A stretch of DNA of 64,000 nt from an uncultured Myxococcales bacterium (GCA_937980205.1 CALJKW010000050.1:216597-280596), one strand, 5' to 3'; shown: positions 8,566 through 15,498, counted from the first letter of the stretch. A program made the numbers and translations. The notes: a model not told the origin generated them from the letters alone.

Positions 8566-9202
8566 CTGAGACGGCCCGCTTGGTACCGGCGCTCGCGCCG
8601 TTCAGGAAGAAGTCGACGATCAGCTCGGTGCGCCGCGACAGCCTGTCCCCACGGTCTCCAGACTGAAGCCAAGTCATGAAGAACGCGTTGCTGATGCCAA
8701 CGAGGAGTTGGGCCAGGTCGTATGCGGAGTGGCGCGCGAGGAGGCTGGGGGGAGCGGCTTTTCCCATCCACGTTTGCATTCGCTTGAGCAACACCGCGTA
8801 GCCGGTCACACGGGGCTTTTCGCCCTTTTTTGGAGGTAGGAAGTCGCGGTTCGCACGCAGCGAGAAGAACACCACGAACGAATCACGCCTGCGGTCGGCG
8901 AGCTCCAGAAGCCGGCGCATCAACATCTCCAGTCGCTGCGCGAAAGTGAGGTCCGAGGGTACGAGCTCGTCGAAGACCTCGAGAAACTGGTCGGTCAGAT
9001 GGGCAACGAGCCCGTCGAAGATTTTCTCCTTGCTCGCGAAGTACGAGTACAGCGAAGGGGCCGTGTACCCCGCCTCGGCCGCGATCGCTTGCATCGTGGT
9101 GGCCCGGTACCCGTCACGGGCAAACGCGCGCGCGGCCGCCTCGATGATGTCCTCGCGCGTTCTCGCGTGGGCGCGGTCTCGTCGTTGAGGGAGGCTTGCC
9201 AT
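8546..9202 (-). CDS. TetR-family transcriptional regulator
   Basis: 218 aa from ATG. N-terminal HTH: DIIEAAARAFARDGYRATTM followed by AIAAEAGYTAPSLYSYF, a textbook TetR signature. A helical ligand-binding domain follows with a hydrophobic pocket region (VVFFSLRANRDF). The gene is divergent from the small plus-strand gene at 9280; a perfect 8-bp-arm palindrome lies between them at 9212-9229. It probably represses itself, the overlapping 134-aa gene and perhaps the divergent gene. Confidence 0.93.
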   Translation of the reverse strand: MASLPQRRDRAHARTREDIIEAAARAFARDGYRATTMQAIAAEAGYTAPSLYSYFASKEKIFDGLVAHLTDQFLEVFDELVPSDLTFAQRLEMLMRRLLELADRRRDSFVVFFSLRANRDFLPPKKGEKPRVTGYAVLLKRMQTWMGKAAPPSLLARHSAYDLAQLLVGISNAFFMTWLQSGDRGDRLSRRTELIVDFFLNGASAGTKRAVSGVAPRA

Positions 9203-9211
9203 GGCGCAGGC

Positions 9212-9229
9212 TCCGAATGAGCATTCGGA
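9212..9229. promoter_or_regulatory. TetR operator, perfect 8-bp inverted repeat
   Basis: TCCGAATG - AG - CATTCGGA, centred 18 nt before the start of the minus-strand tetR gene and 50-60 nt before the divergent plus-strand gene. The position fits an operator serving both directions. Confidence 0.65.
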
Positions 9230-9279
9230 AAGTAGACATGGACACTAACAGGAGCTTGACGGTAGATTCAACAGCCACG

Positions 9280-9564
9280 ATGACGATGAAGCGACTGCGG
9301 GTCACCTTCAAAGATCTAGAAGCGCTCGACCGCGCCGCCGCTGCTGCGCCCGTTTCGGGCTTCTCGATCCAGACGGAGGACTCCCTGGGGTGGAACGAGC
9401 AGGTGCTCCTCGTGCTCAAGCATCCGACCTCGTCTGCGGAGCTCGAGTTGATCGCCGTCATACAGGGTGGAACGGCGATGGACGGGTTACCCACGAGCAT
9501 CACAGCCCTGCCGACTGATCCGGACTTTGCTCGCCGCCTCGCCGATTTTCGCGCCGCAGTGTGA
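9280..9564 (+). CDS. 94-aa hypothetical protein, possibly PilZ-like
   Basis: The likely start is ATG 9280 (TMKRLRVTFKDLEAL); in-frame ATGs at 9196, 9217 and 9238 would run through the operator. The soluble product has alternating strands (EQVLLVLKHP, ELELIAVIQGG) reminiscent of the beta-barrel of short PilZ-like proteins and ends in an acidic/Arg helix (DPDFARRLADF). No cysteines and no signal peptide. The family assignment is weak. It is divergently transcribed from tetR and shares the palindromic regulatory region. Confidence 0.6.
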   Translation: MTMKRLRVTFKDLEALDRAAAAAPVSGFSIQTEDSLGWNEQVLLVLKHPTSSAELELIAVIQGGTAMDGLPTSITALPTDPDFARRLADFRAAV

Positions 9565-9661
9565 GCTGGGCTCTGGCGATCCGCGCGCAGCTGGCGGACG
9601 CGGTGATCGCGGCACCATCACGTAGCGAAGGCGCACCGGCACGCCATGGCTTTCTCGACAC

Positions 9662-9677
9662 TAGCGAACGTTCGTTA
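9662..9677. promoter_or_regulatory. Orphan TetR-type palindrome
   Basis: TAGCGAACGTTCGTTA is an inverted repeat with one mismatch around a perfect CGAACGTTCG core. It lies 2 nt beyond the stop of the tetR gene at 9680, where no promoter is expected, and matches none of the three other palindromes exactly. It may be an operator left over from a deleted gene or a site for a regulator encoded elsewhere. Confidence 0.4.
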
Positions 9678-9679
9678 AG

Positions 9680-10300
9680 TTATCGGATGGCATTCCAGAA
9701 GAAGTTCAGATGCGCGCCGACCTCGGCCTGAAACCCCTTCAGGTCGTGAGGTCCCCTCGGCATCACCAGGTAGACCATGCGGAGCATCATCAAGGGGCCC
9801 ATCAGCTCCAGGGTGAGGGTATATGGGTCGGCCTTCTTGATGAGCCGCTTCTTCATCAGCGCCTCGAAGATGCGCGAGACGTTGCGCCGGGCCTCGCGCA
9901 CGAAGGTTGGCAGGTGGAGCACGTCGCTCGCTCCCAGGCGCGGCCCCTCGGACATCATCAGCCGCAGGATCTTCTGCTCCCGGGGAGTGGCCCAGATGGT
10001 GGTCATCATCTGCACGAACTGCTCGAGCAGCCCGCGGCCGCCGACCGCATCGATCATGGCCTCCAGGTCCATCTCCGCGACGGCTTTGGACTGGCCCGGC
10101 CCGAGCTGATGCATCAGCCCCTCGAGGATCGCCCCCTTCGAGGGGAAATGGTGGTACAGCGCGCTCTCGCGCACGCCGACGCGGCGGGCGATCTCGCGCA
10201 TCGAGGTGCCGAAGAAGCCGTTCCCGGCGAAGAGATCGAGGGCGGCGTCCAGGATGTCCTGGCGGGTGTCGCGCTCCTCGCTCTTCCTGGGCCGCGCCAT
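9680..10300 (-). CDS. TetR-family transcriptional regulator
   Basis: 206 aa. HTH at residues ~12-55: DILDAALDLFAGNGFFGTSM then REIARRVGVRESALYHHF. The C-terminal ligand domain includes a Met-rich stretch (MGPLMMLRMVYLVM). A TTGACA -35 lies on the minus strand at 10337-10332 with a CATTAA -10 at 10314-10309. Transcription would therefore start within 2-8 nt of the ATG, giving a leaderless message. Two overlapping palindromes fill the promoter, which fits tight autorepression. The adjacent target genes appear to be lost: upstream lies a decayed gene, downstream only the orphan palindrome. Confidence 0.93.
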   Translation of the reverse strand: MARPRKSEERDTRQDILDAALDLFAGNGFFGTSMREIARRVGVRESALYHHFPSKGAILEGLMHQLGPGQSKAVAEMDLEAMIDAVGGRGLLEQFVQMMTTIWATPREQKILRLMMSEGPRLGASDVLHLPTFVREARRNVSRIFEALMKKRLIKKADPYTLTLELMGPLMMLRMVYLVMPRGPHDLKGFQAEVGAHLNFFWNAIR

Positions 10301-10303
10301 AGG

Positions 10304-10330
10304 GACCGTTAATGGAACGGTCGTTCTATT
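10304..10330. promoter_or_regulatory. Two overlapping TetR palindromes within the tetR promoter
   Basis: AATGGAACG-GT-CGTTCTATT (10311-10330, one mismatch per 9-bp arm) overlaps GACCGTT-AATGG-AACGGTC (10304-10322, perfect 7-bp arms). They occupy the spacer and -10 region between TTGACA (10337-10332, minus strand) and the ATG at 10300. Confidence 0.6.
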
Positions 10331-10350
10331 ATGTCAAGCCAACCGCTTTT

Positions 10351-10597
10351 TCAGAACCTGTAGACGGCGTCGAGATCGAAACCGGCATCGGTCCAGTCTT
10401 TCCAGGGGCCAGGGTCGCGGTCCACATCCATCGCAGCACATCGCCAAAGCTGCCGTGCTCGGTGGCACGTTGGTTCCTGAAGCGGGCGCCGTCGAAGTGA
10501 TCGCAGACCGGTCCGCGATAGCGGGGCGACAAGGCACAACAGCCGACCACCGCCCGGTGCCGATGATCGCAAGCGGGAGGCCCAAGATCGACAGCAT
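10351..10597 (-). pseudogene. Decayed N-terminal fragment of an MBL-fold metallohydrolase
   Basis: Three frames must be joined: a signal-like MLSILGLPLAIIGTG start, then SPRYRGPVCDHFDGARFRN and GSFGDVLRWMW, then RDPGPWKDWTD. Together they read like the N-terminus of NAPE-PLD/RomA-type metal-dependent hydrolases, which open with an 'SDHFDG.RF.NP...LRW' segment. At least two frameshifts are needed, and the HxHxDH catalytic part is absent. The rest of 10301-10661 shows no gene. Confidence 0.5.
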
Positions 10598-10661
10598 CAC
10601 GCGTCGTAGAGCGCCCGACGGTCGCGCGTGTTTGGAAGTCGGTCGAACCGATCGAGTGCCA

Positions 10662-11204
10662 TCATCCCTCACCCGCATCCCGATCGCTCTTTGCGTCGGC
10701 ACGCGCGCCCGCGAGCACCGAGAATGCCTCTTCCGCCATGTCGCCGAAGTGCTCGGCGTCCACCTCGATGAAGAGGCCATCCGCCTCGCAGTACGTGACG
10801 GCGCCATCGAGAGAACGCAGCGTTCCCGCCGTGCGGACCTTTCGGCCGTCCACCGTCGTGACCCGAGTGGACACCATGAAGACGGTACCCAGCGGCACCA
10901 TCTGCCGGAATTTCAGGTGGAGATCGGCGGCGACCGCCACATGACCCGCGAGCCAGGCCGCGGCCCCCATTGCCTCGTCCAGCACGGCGGCCAGGCTTCC
11001 GCCGTGCGCGTGGTTCGGGGGCCCCACCGCACCAGGGCCGAACCAGACCTTGGCGACCAGGGCACCGCCCTCGCTGGTGAAGTAGCGCACGCGAAGCCGG
11101 TCGCCTTGTGGCTCGCCAGAGACAAAGGAGCGTCCGGCCACGGTCTGCGGCGGCACGAGCTCGTGCCAACCGGGCTCAGGACCAAGGTTCGGCAGCTCGG
11201 TCAT
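10662..11204 (-). CDS. Hotdog-fold thioesterase (PaaI/acyl-CoA thioesterase-like)
   Basis: 180 aa from ATG 11204, which overlaps the ferredoxin stop by 4 nt. The hotdog signature is NHAHGGSLAAVLDEAMGAAA, followed by the ADLHLKFRQMVPLGTVF strand, as in PaaI and YbgC-type acyl-CoA thioesterases; the Asp/Glu in LDEAMG is the usual catalytic acid. The protein probably hydrolyses an acyl-CoA. It closes the long redox operon that starts at the ArsR gene. The last ~25 residues are charged and probably disordered. Confidence 0.88.
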   Translation of the reverse strand: MTELPNLGPEPGWHELVPPQTVAGRSFVSGEPQGDRLRVRYFTSEGGALVAKVWFGPGAVGPPNHAHGGSLAAVLDEAMGAAAWLAGHVAVAADLHLKFRQMVPLGTVFMVSTRVTTVDGRKVRTAGTLRSLDGAVTYCEADGLFIEVDAEHFGDMAEEAFSVLAGARADAKSDRDAGEG

Positions 11205-11563
11205 CGGTTCACCTCGACCAACTCGATGGCCTTCTCTGGACATGCGACGACGCAGAGCCCACACGATTGGCACGCAGAAGCACGAGGCGTGTAGGCCGTC
11301 TTTCGGCCGTGCGCCATGCTCTTCAGCTTGCCGAGCAAGCCCAGCTTCGCGAAGTCGGCGTCTTCTATCAGGCGCACTTCGAACACGTCGTACGGACACA
11401 CGTCGACGCAGTCGCTCTTTCCCTCGCACTTCGATCGGTTGATGACGGGAACGAACGCGCCGGGCACGCCGCGACATGCCTGACCGGGGCGATCAGGTGA
11501 AGACGCCGCCCTTCGCGCCTTCTCCGTGTTCCTGGCTTTCTCGAGGTCGTCGTCGCCGGTCAT
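11201..11563 (-). CDS. 2[4Fe-4S] ferredoxin-like protein
   Basis: 120 aa. Two cysteine clusters: CEGKSDCVDVCPYDVF and CQSCGLCVVACPEKAIEL, separated by a ~35-residue loop. This is the pattern of a bacterial 7Fe or 8Fe ferredoxin with an extended linker; the first cluster has the CxxxxxCxxxCP spacing, so a 3Fe-4S centre is possible there. The ATG at 11563 gives an odd Arg/Ala-rich N-terminus; a GTG about 32 codons later, just before PGAFVPVINRSKC, may be the real start. It could supply electrons to a partner in the operon; none is obvious. Confidence 0.85.
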   Translation of the reverse strand: MTGDDDLEKARNTEKARRAASSPDRPGQACRGVPGAFVPVINRSKCEGKSDCVDVCPYDVFEVRLIEDADFAKLGLLGKLKSMAHGRKTAYTPRASACQSCGLCVVACPEKAIELVEVNR

Positions 11564-11603
11564 CGTCTGCCAGAAGCCGCCGTGGAATCGCCGGGAAGCG
11601 CGG

Positions 11604-12512
11604 TCATCGCTTCTCCGACTCCGCGCGCCATTCCGCGAATACGTCGGCCGTCACGTCGAGAGCGCGCGCGTGCGCGGGCTTCCATCCGAGCTCGGCGGAC
11701 CGCTTGGTCACGACCACCTGGTAAGTGCACAGGGCTTCGGCGAACGGGCCCATCATCTGGCGCGCTCGCTCGAGGGGAATGCTCTTGGTGGCGCCGGCCT
11801 TCCCCGCGGCCTCGCTCGCTGCCCGAGCCAGATCGGCGATGCGTGGCGCGGCCCCGTCCACCCCGTGGAACATGCCGCGCGCCTGCTTTTCGACGACGAG
11901 CCGGTACAGCTCGGCCAGGTCGTCGCGGTGAACGAGCGCCATGCGGTTGTTGCCGTCGCCGACGAAAGCCGCCGCGCCTTCCCGGGTGGCGCTCTCGAAG
12001 TATCCGGCGATGAGGCCCTTGGCGCCGCCGTAGACGAACCCAGGCCGGATCACCGCGGTCGCCAGGGTGTTGGTCGCGGCGTCGAGCGTCAGCTTTTCGT
12101 GCGCCGGCCGCCACGCCACCATGGGGATGGCGTCCGCGGGCGCGTCCTCATCGACTGGCTTGTCACCCGTGTTCCCGAGGCACAACACGCCGGAGGTATA
12201 GATGAAGCTCTTGCGCTTGCCGCCGGTGCGAGCGGCCGCGAGGAGCGTCTCGACCGCCTTCCGATCGGCGGCAACGCCCTCCGGGCCGTACTCGAAGCCG
12301 ACGTGAATGATGCCGTCGTGTTCGGCGGCAGCGGCCTGGTAGCTCGCCGGGTCCTTGAGATCGCCGCGCAGGGGCGTCGCACGGAGCTTTCTGAGCTGGG
12401 TCTCCTTCTCTGCCGAACGCACCAGGCCGGTGACTTCATGACCTGCTCTGACCAGCGCCTTGACGACCGCCGATCCGATGTACCCTGCTGCTCCAGTGAC
12501 GAAGACTCGCAT
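11604..12512 (-). CDS. NAD(P)-dependent epimerase/dehydratase family protein (extended SDR)
   Basis: 302 aa from ATG 12512 (MRVFVTGAAGYIGSAVV); the longer frame to 12557 is out of register with the family. Rossmann NAD(P)-binding motif GAAGYIG at residues 7-13. The YxxxK of classical epimerases is replaced around residue 150 by HEKL, and the Tyr is not obvious, so this resembles the atypical 'NAD-dependent epimerase' group that includes flavonol-reductase-like enzymes. VIRPGFVYGGAKGL matches the usual RPGxVYG motif. Cytosolic oxidoreductase, substrate unknown. Confidence 0.9.
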   Translation of the reverse strand: MRVFVTGAAGYIGSAVVKALVRAGHEVTGLVRSAEKETQLRKLRATPLRGDLKDPASYQAAAAEHDGIIHVGFEYGPEGVAADRKAVETLLAAARTGGKRKSFIYTSGVLCLGNTGDKPVDEDAPADAIPMVAWRPAHEKLTLDAATNTLATAVIRPGFVYGGAKGLIAGYFESATREGAAAFVGDGNNRMALVHRDDLAELYRLVVEKQARGMFHGVDGAAPRIADLARAASEAAGKAGATKSIPLERARQMMGPFAEALCTYQVVVTKRSAELGWKPAHARALDVTADVFAEWRAESEKR

Positions 12513-12553
12513 CTGACTTTCCTCCTTGCTCGTTGTTGATGCTCGGTTACCGG

Positions 12554-13171
12554 TCATGCGCTCGAACCTGCGCTCGCTCTCCGCGCGGCGGCAGCGAGGA
12601 CTTCATAGGGCTGGCAGCCCACGATGACCTCCTCGCCGACCACGAACGTCGGAATGCCCGTGACTCCCTGGCCGGAGGCCTCGCCTCGAATGGCATCCAC
12701 GCGCGCCTGGTAGGTTGCGTCGGCGGCGGCGCGCAGAGCTGCTTCCGAATCGAGCCTGGCGCGGGCAGCAATCTCACGGAGGTCCGCGTCGGCCTCGAGG
12801 TTCTCGCCGCGGCGCCAGTGCGCGTCCATCGCGGCGTCACGAAAGGCCTCGAGCCGGTCTTGGTCCCGCGCGTACTCGGCCATCGCCAACGCGCGCCGCG
12901 TGTTCGGAAGGCGGTCGGGCGTTGTCATGTCCTCGATGCCAAACCCTGCGGCGAACCGGCCCATGTACTCACGCATGCTCTCGAGCCGGCCGCGCGGAAC
13001 AAGGCTCGTCACGGGAATGCCGCCCCGAGGCGTCTCGGGATGCAGCTCGAACCCGCGCCAATTCACCACGACGTCGAACTCCTTCTGCAGCCTGACCAGG
13101 CTGCTCCGCTCCGCGATGAAGCAGAACGGTCAAACGAAGTCGGAGTACAGCTTGACGAGCACGCTCACCAT
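12554..13171 (-). CDS. DsbA/FrnE-like thiol oxidoreductase, probable selenoprotein (UxxC active site)
   Basis: Read through one TGA, the frame gives 205 aa: MVSVLVKLYSDFV-U-PFCFIAE, then the FELHPETP and cis-Pro GVTGIPTF segments typical of FrnE/2-hydroxychromene-carboxylate-isomerase-like DsbA proteins (usual length ~205-215). The TGA (minus strand 13132-13130, codon 14) stands exactly where the family has the first Cys of CPFC. Immediately after it the mRNA can fold a 40-nt hairpin like a bacterial SECIS. The start ATG/GTG at 13171/13168 follows GGGAGG closely. Without readthrough the only ORF begins at 13069 and lacks the active site and first strand. Alternative: a nonsense mutation (TGC to TGA). 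The gene sits in an operon of thiol/peroxide enzymes, which fits a redox selenoprotein. Confidence 0.8.
13093..13132 (-). promoter_or_regulatory. Bacterial SECIS-like stem-loop starting at the in-frame UGA
   Basis: From the UGA the transcript can pair UGACC with GGUCA (5 bp), then an internal loop GUU/CCU, then CUGCUUC with GGAGCAG (7 bp, one G-U), with AUCGCGGAGC in the loop. Total span is 40 nt, close to the size of the fdhF SECIS, which likewise begins at its UGA. If UC/GA also pair within the loop, a GCG triloop with G first is left 15 nt from the UGA. The pairing was drawn by hand. Confidence 0.6.
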
Positions 13172-13183
13172 CCACCTCCCTCT

Positions 13184-13588
13184 CTACGCGACCTTCTGGG
13201 CGGCACCTGCCGCGTGTCCGCCGAGTGAAGCGGGCCGCCGCACCCACGCCACAAGTGCGTTGAGCCCCAAGAGGACGACCGTCATGGCGGCCATGCCGCC
13301 CTCGCCGTCGGCACGAAAGAGATGCGTGTACGTCGCACCCGTCGTCACCACCACGAGCGAGCCCGCGCCGAAGAACGCTGCCCGCGGGACGAGCAGCAGG
13401 ACCGCCGAGATCACCTCGACAGCACCGACGGCCAGACGCATCCAATCAGGCCAGCCCCAGTGCGCGAAGCCCTTCACGTGCTGCTCGGCGCCCGCGAGCT
13501 TCGAGCCACCCGCCATGAGGAAGAGCGCCGCGAGGAGCCCCGAGAGTACCCAGAGCGCGATGGTCTTTCCCTTGCTTCGTTGTGCCAT
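13184..13588 (-). CDS. DoxX-family membrane protein
   Basis: 134 aa from ATG 13588, 5 nt after the stop of the 46-aa gene; a longer in-frame opening to 14044 overlaps three real genes and is spurious. Four hydrophobic segments with the DoxX hallmark LFLMAGGSKLAG near the N-terminus, then WPDWMRLAVGAVEVISAVLLLVP. DoxX proteins are small inner-membrane proteins; in mycobacteria one partners with superoxide dismutase and a thiol oxidoreductase. The neighbouring DsbA-like selenoprotein and peroxiredoxin fit such a redox complex. Confidence 0.9.
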   Translation of the reverse strand: MAQRSKGKTIALWVLSGLLAALFLMAGGSKLAGAEQHVKGFAHWGWPDWMRLAVGAVEVISAVLLLVPRAAFFGAGSLVVVTTGATYTHLFRADGEGGMAAMTVVLLGLNALVAWVRRPASLGGHAAGAAQKVA

Positions 13589-13593
13589 TGTCT

Positions 13594-13734
13594 TCACCTC
13601 CAGGTTGGAATCATCAACACCAGCGCGACGAGCGCGGTCGCCAGGACCAACGACTTCACGTGGACCTTGCGAGCCTGCCGGCGTACCTGGGCGAGCTCGA
13701 CGTCGTCCGCGATCGCCTCCGGCCCGGTGTCCAT
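13594..13734 (-). CDS. 46-aa single-pass membrane protein (paralogue of 1187-1321)
   Basis: From ATG 13734: an acidic N-terminus, the conserved block VELAQVRRQARKVHVKSL, one hydrophobic segment (LVLATALVALVLMI), ending PTWR. A GTG at 13764, directly after the stop of the 72-aa gene, would add ten residues. It is shared with the 44-aa protein near the PilZ gene in both sequence and gene order. Function unknown; probably pairs with the 72-aa membrane protein. Confidence 0.7.
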   Translation of the reverse strand: MDTGPEAIADDVELAQVRRQARKVHVKSLVLATALVALVLMIPTWR

Positions 13735-13764
13735 GTCGCGCTGACCGCGCGACGCGAGCGCCAC

Positions 13765-13983
13765 TCAGGTCTTCTCCCGGGCCTGCAGCACGCCCACCGC
13801 CCCCGCCCAGAACGGCAGGAACAAGAGCAGCCGCCAGAGGCGGTCCGCCTGGAGACCGACCAGAAGCGCCGCGAGCCCCGCGCCGGCGACGAGGAGCACC
13901 ACGCCGAACCTCATGCGCTTTCGGCGCTCCCGGGGACCGATGTTCGCGATGCACACCGCCGCTGTCTCGCTCCGCGGCGTCAC
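13765..13983 (-). CDS. 72-aa two-TM membrane protein (paralogue of 1352-1570)
   Basis: Starts ATG 13983, overlapping the peroxiredoxin stop by 4 nt. Features: AVCIANIGPRERRKR, then FGVVLLVAGAGLAALLVGL and LWRLLLFLPFWAGAVGVLQ, ending AREKT. The paralogue at 1352-1570 has identical length and ending. Small inner-membrane protein of unknown function, here embedded in the redox operon. Confidence 0.75.
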   Translation of the reverse strand: MTPRSETAAVCIANIGPRERRKRMRFGVVLLVAGAGLAALLVGLQADRLWRLLLFLPFWAGAVGVLQAREKT

Positions 13984-14504
13984 GCGCGACTCCCGTGTCC
14001 GGGCGCAGCAGAGGTCTCGCTCGACGGTGCGCTCGCTTTGCCACGCAGCGAACGCACGAGGCGAAGCGCCTCCTCGACGTGTTTCCGCGTCCGAAGCTGC
14101 GAGCTGAAGACGTGCAGGATGATCCCCTGCGAATCGATCACGTACGTGACGCGGCCGTCGAGGAGCCCGAGCGTCTTCGGAACGCCGAACCGCCTGCGGA
14201 GCTCACCCCCTCGGTCGGAGAGCAGTCGAAACGGAAGCCGGTGCTTCTCGGCGAAGCGCCGATGGCTCTCGACGTCGTCGGAGCTCACGCCGACCACGCA
14301 GGCGCCGGCCTCCGCGAGCTGCTGGTGCTCGTCTCGGAAGGAGCACGCCTCGGCGGTACAGCCCGGGGTGTCGTCCTTCGGGTAGAAGTACAGGACGAGG
14401 CAGCCCGAGACCAACAGCTCGCGGAGCGACACGGCCTTGCCCTCCTGATCGGGGAGGGTGAAGTCCGGTACGGGGTCGCCGACGCTCAGGCTCTGGTGGC
14501 TCAC
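13980..14504 (-). CDS. bcp: Peroxiredoxin of the PrxQ/BCP type
   Basis: 174 aa. Family core VGDPVPDFTLPDQEGK; active site DDTPGCTAEACSFRD with peroxidatic Cys49 and the resolving Cys54 five residues later, as in BCP. It reduces hydroperoxides using thioredoxin-like donors in the cytosol. The C-terminus is extended by ~20 Ser/Ala residues. It lies 10 nt after the YceI gene. Most of this gene and the last nine codons of yceI are duplicated almost exactly at 20178-20614. Confidence 0.95.
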   Translation of the reverse strand: MSHQSLSVGDPVPDFTLPDQEGKAVSLRELLVSGCLVLYFYPKDDTPGCTAEACSFRDEHQQLAEAGACVVGVSSDDVESHRRFAEKHRLPFRLLSDRGGELRRRFGVPKTLGLLDGRVTYVIDSQGIILHVFSSQLRTRKHVEEALRLVRSLRGKASAPSSETSAAPGHGSRA

Positions 14505-14539
14505 GTTTCGCTCCCTACGCTGCCTTGCTCTTCACGGCT
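14103..14539. repeat. 437-bp segmental duplication, parent copy
   Basis: This segment differs from 20178-20614 at only about four positions over 437 bp. It covers most of the peroxiredoxin gene and the end of the yceI gene. The functional context (operon, intact C-terminus) is here, so this is the source copy. Confidence 0.9.
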
Positions 14540-15054
14540 TCGACCTCGATGTTGATCTCGACCTTGTCGCCCACGAGGATTCCGCCGGCCTCGAGCACCT
14601 GGTTCCAGGTGAGGCCGAAGTCCTTGCGGTCGAGCGACGCGTGCGCTGAGAAGCCCGCGCGCTCACCTCCCCAGGGATCCTTCATGCGCCCGGCGTACTC
14701 GACGTCGAGCACGATCGGGCGGGACGTCCCTCGGATGCTGAGGTCGCCCGTGAGCCGGAACCGCTTGTCACCGCTCGGCTCGACGCCCGTGCTGCGGAAG
14801 AGGATGTGCGGGTGCTTCTCGGCATCGAGGAAGTCCTGCGAGCGCAAGTGGGTGTCCCGCTGCGCCTCCTTGGTGTCGATGCTCGAAGCGTCGATCTGGA
14901 CCTCGACGCGAGAGCTCGCGGGGTGCGCCTCGTCCATCTCGATGGTCCCCGTCCACTTGGTGAACCGGCCGTGGACCTTGGACACCATCATGTGGCGCAC
15001 CCAGAAGTTGATGCTGGAGTGCACGAGGTCGAAGTCCCATTTCTCGAGTGCCAT
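14515..15054 (-). CDS. YceI-family lipid-binding protein
   Basis: 179 aa. YceI lipocalin-like signatures: WDFDLVHSSINFWVRHMMVSKVHGRF near the start, SSIDTKEAQRDTHLRSQDFLD in the middle, then ERAGFSAHASLDRKDFGL. These proteins bind isoprenoid-type lipids inside an extended beta-barrel; many are induced by acid, base or oxidative stress. No signal peptide is visible, so this member is probably cytosolic. It is the first structural gene after arsR, 86 nt downstream with its own promoter region. Confidence 0.95.
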   Translation of the reverse strand: MALEKWDFDLVHSSINFWVRHMMVSKVHGRFTKWTGTIEMDEAHPASSRVEVQIDASSIDTKEAQRDTHLRSQDFLDAEKHPHILFRSTGVEPSGDKRFRLTGDLSIRGTSRPIVLDVEYAGRMKDPWGGERAGFSAHASLDRKDFGLTWNQVLEAGGILVGDKVEINIEVEAVKSKAA

Positions 15055-15081
15055 GTCTGCCTGCCTCCTTCATCCATCGAG

Positions 15082-15097
15082 AGATTCAAATACATCT
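15082..15097. promoter_or_regulatory. Possible ArsR-type operator before yceI
   Basis: AGAT-TCAAATAC-ATCT is an AT-rich interrupted palindrome in otherwise GC-rich DNA, 28-43 nt upstream of the yceI start. On the minus strand it reads TTAGATGTATTT, resembling TTAGAAATACTT at the arsR promoter (15499-15512), so the same regulator may bind both. Confidence 0.4.
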
Positions 15098-15140
15098 AAC
15101 TCCTGCTCGGGCACCCGCACGCGCCCGAGGCCCGACCTGC

Positions 15141-15470
15141 CTACGGTCGGTCTTCGCCTGTGCTGTTCCGGGCGCGGGCTGGGGAGGCGCGCGGCTTCGA
15201 CCTGAGCCTTCGCGGCAACAGAGCCGCCACCTCGTCCAGGAGCGCCTCATTCACCGAGATGATCGCGTGCTGGCCTTCGCGACGAACGAGCAGAACCTCG
15301 GCGCCGGCGAGGATCTTCAGGTGATGGGAGATCGTGGGTTGGGTGAGGTCGAACCGCTCACCGACCTGACCGCAGGAGAGCTCGCCCGCAGCGGCGATCT
15401 CCTGCACCATCTTGAAGCGGCCCTTGTCGGCCAGGGCCTTGAGCACTCGCACGAGCTTCGGGTCGTCCAC
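15141..15470 (-). CDS. ArsR-family winged-helix repressor
   Basis: 109 aa. Winged helix: LVRVLKALADKGRFKMVQEI, then ELSCGQVGERFDLTQPTISHHLKIL and a wing with VLLVRREGQHAIISV. The metal-binding ELCVCDL motif is replaced by ELSCGQV with a single Cys, so it is likelier to sense redox state or a lipid than arsenic. A basic tail follows. It heads the redox operon and has a small AT-rich palindrome at its own promoter. Confidence 0.93.
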   Translation of the reverse strand: MDDPKLVRVLKALADKGRFKMVQEIAAAGELSCGQVGERFDLTQPTISHHLKILAGAEVLLVRREGQHAIISVNEALLDEVAALLPRRLRSKPRASPARARNSTGEDRP

Positions 15471-15498
15471 GTCCGGCCTCCTTGAACCTGGCTGCGTA

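Noticed and set aside
13589..14044. N-terminal extension of the DoxX frame
   Set aside because: It overlaps the 72-aa and 46-aa genes; the DoxX ATG at 13588 is correctly spaced.
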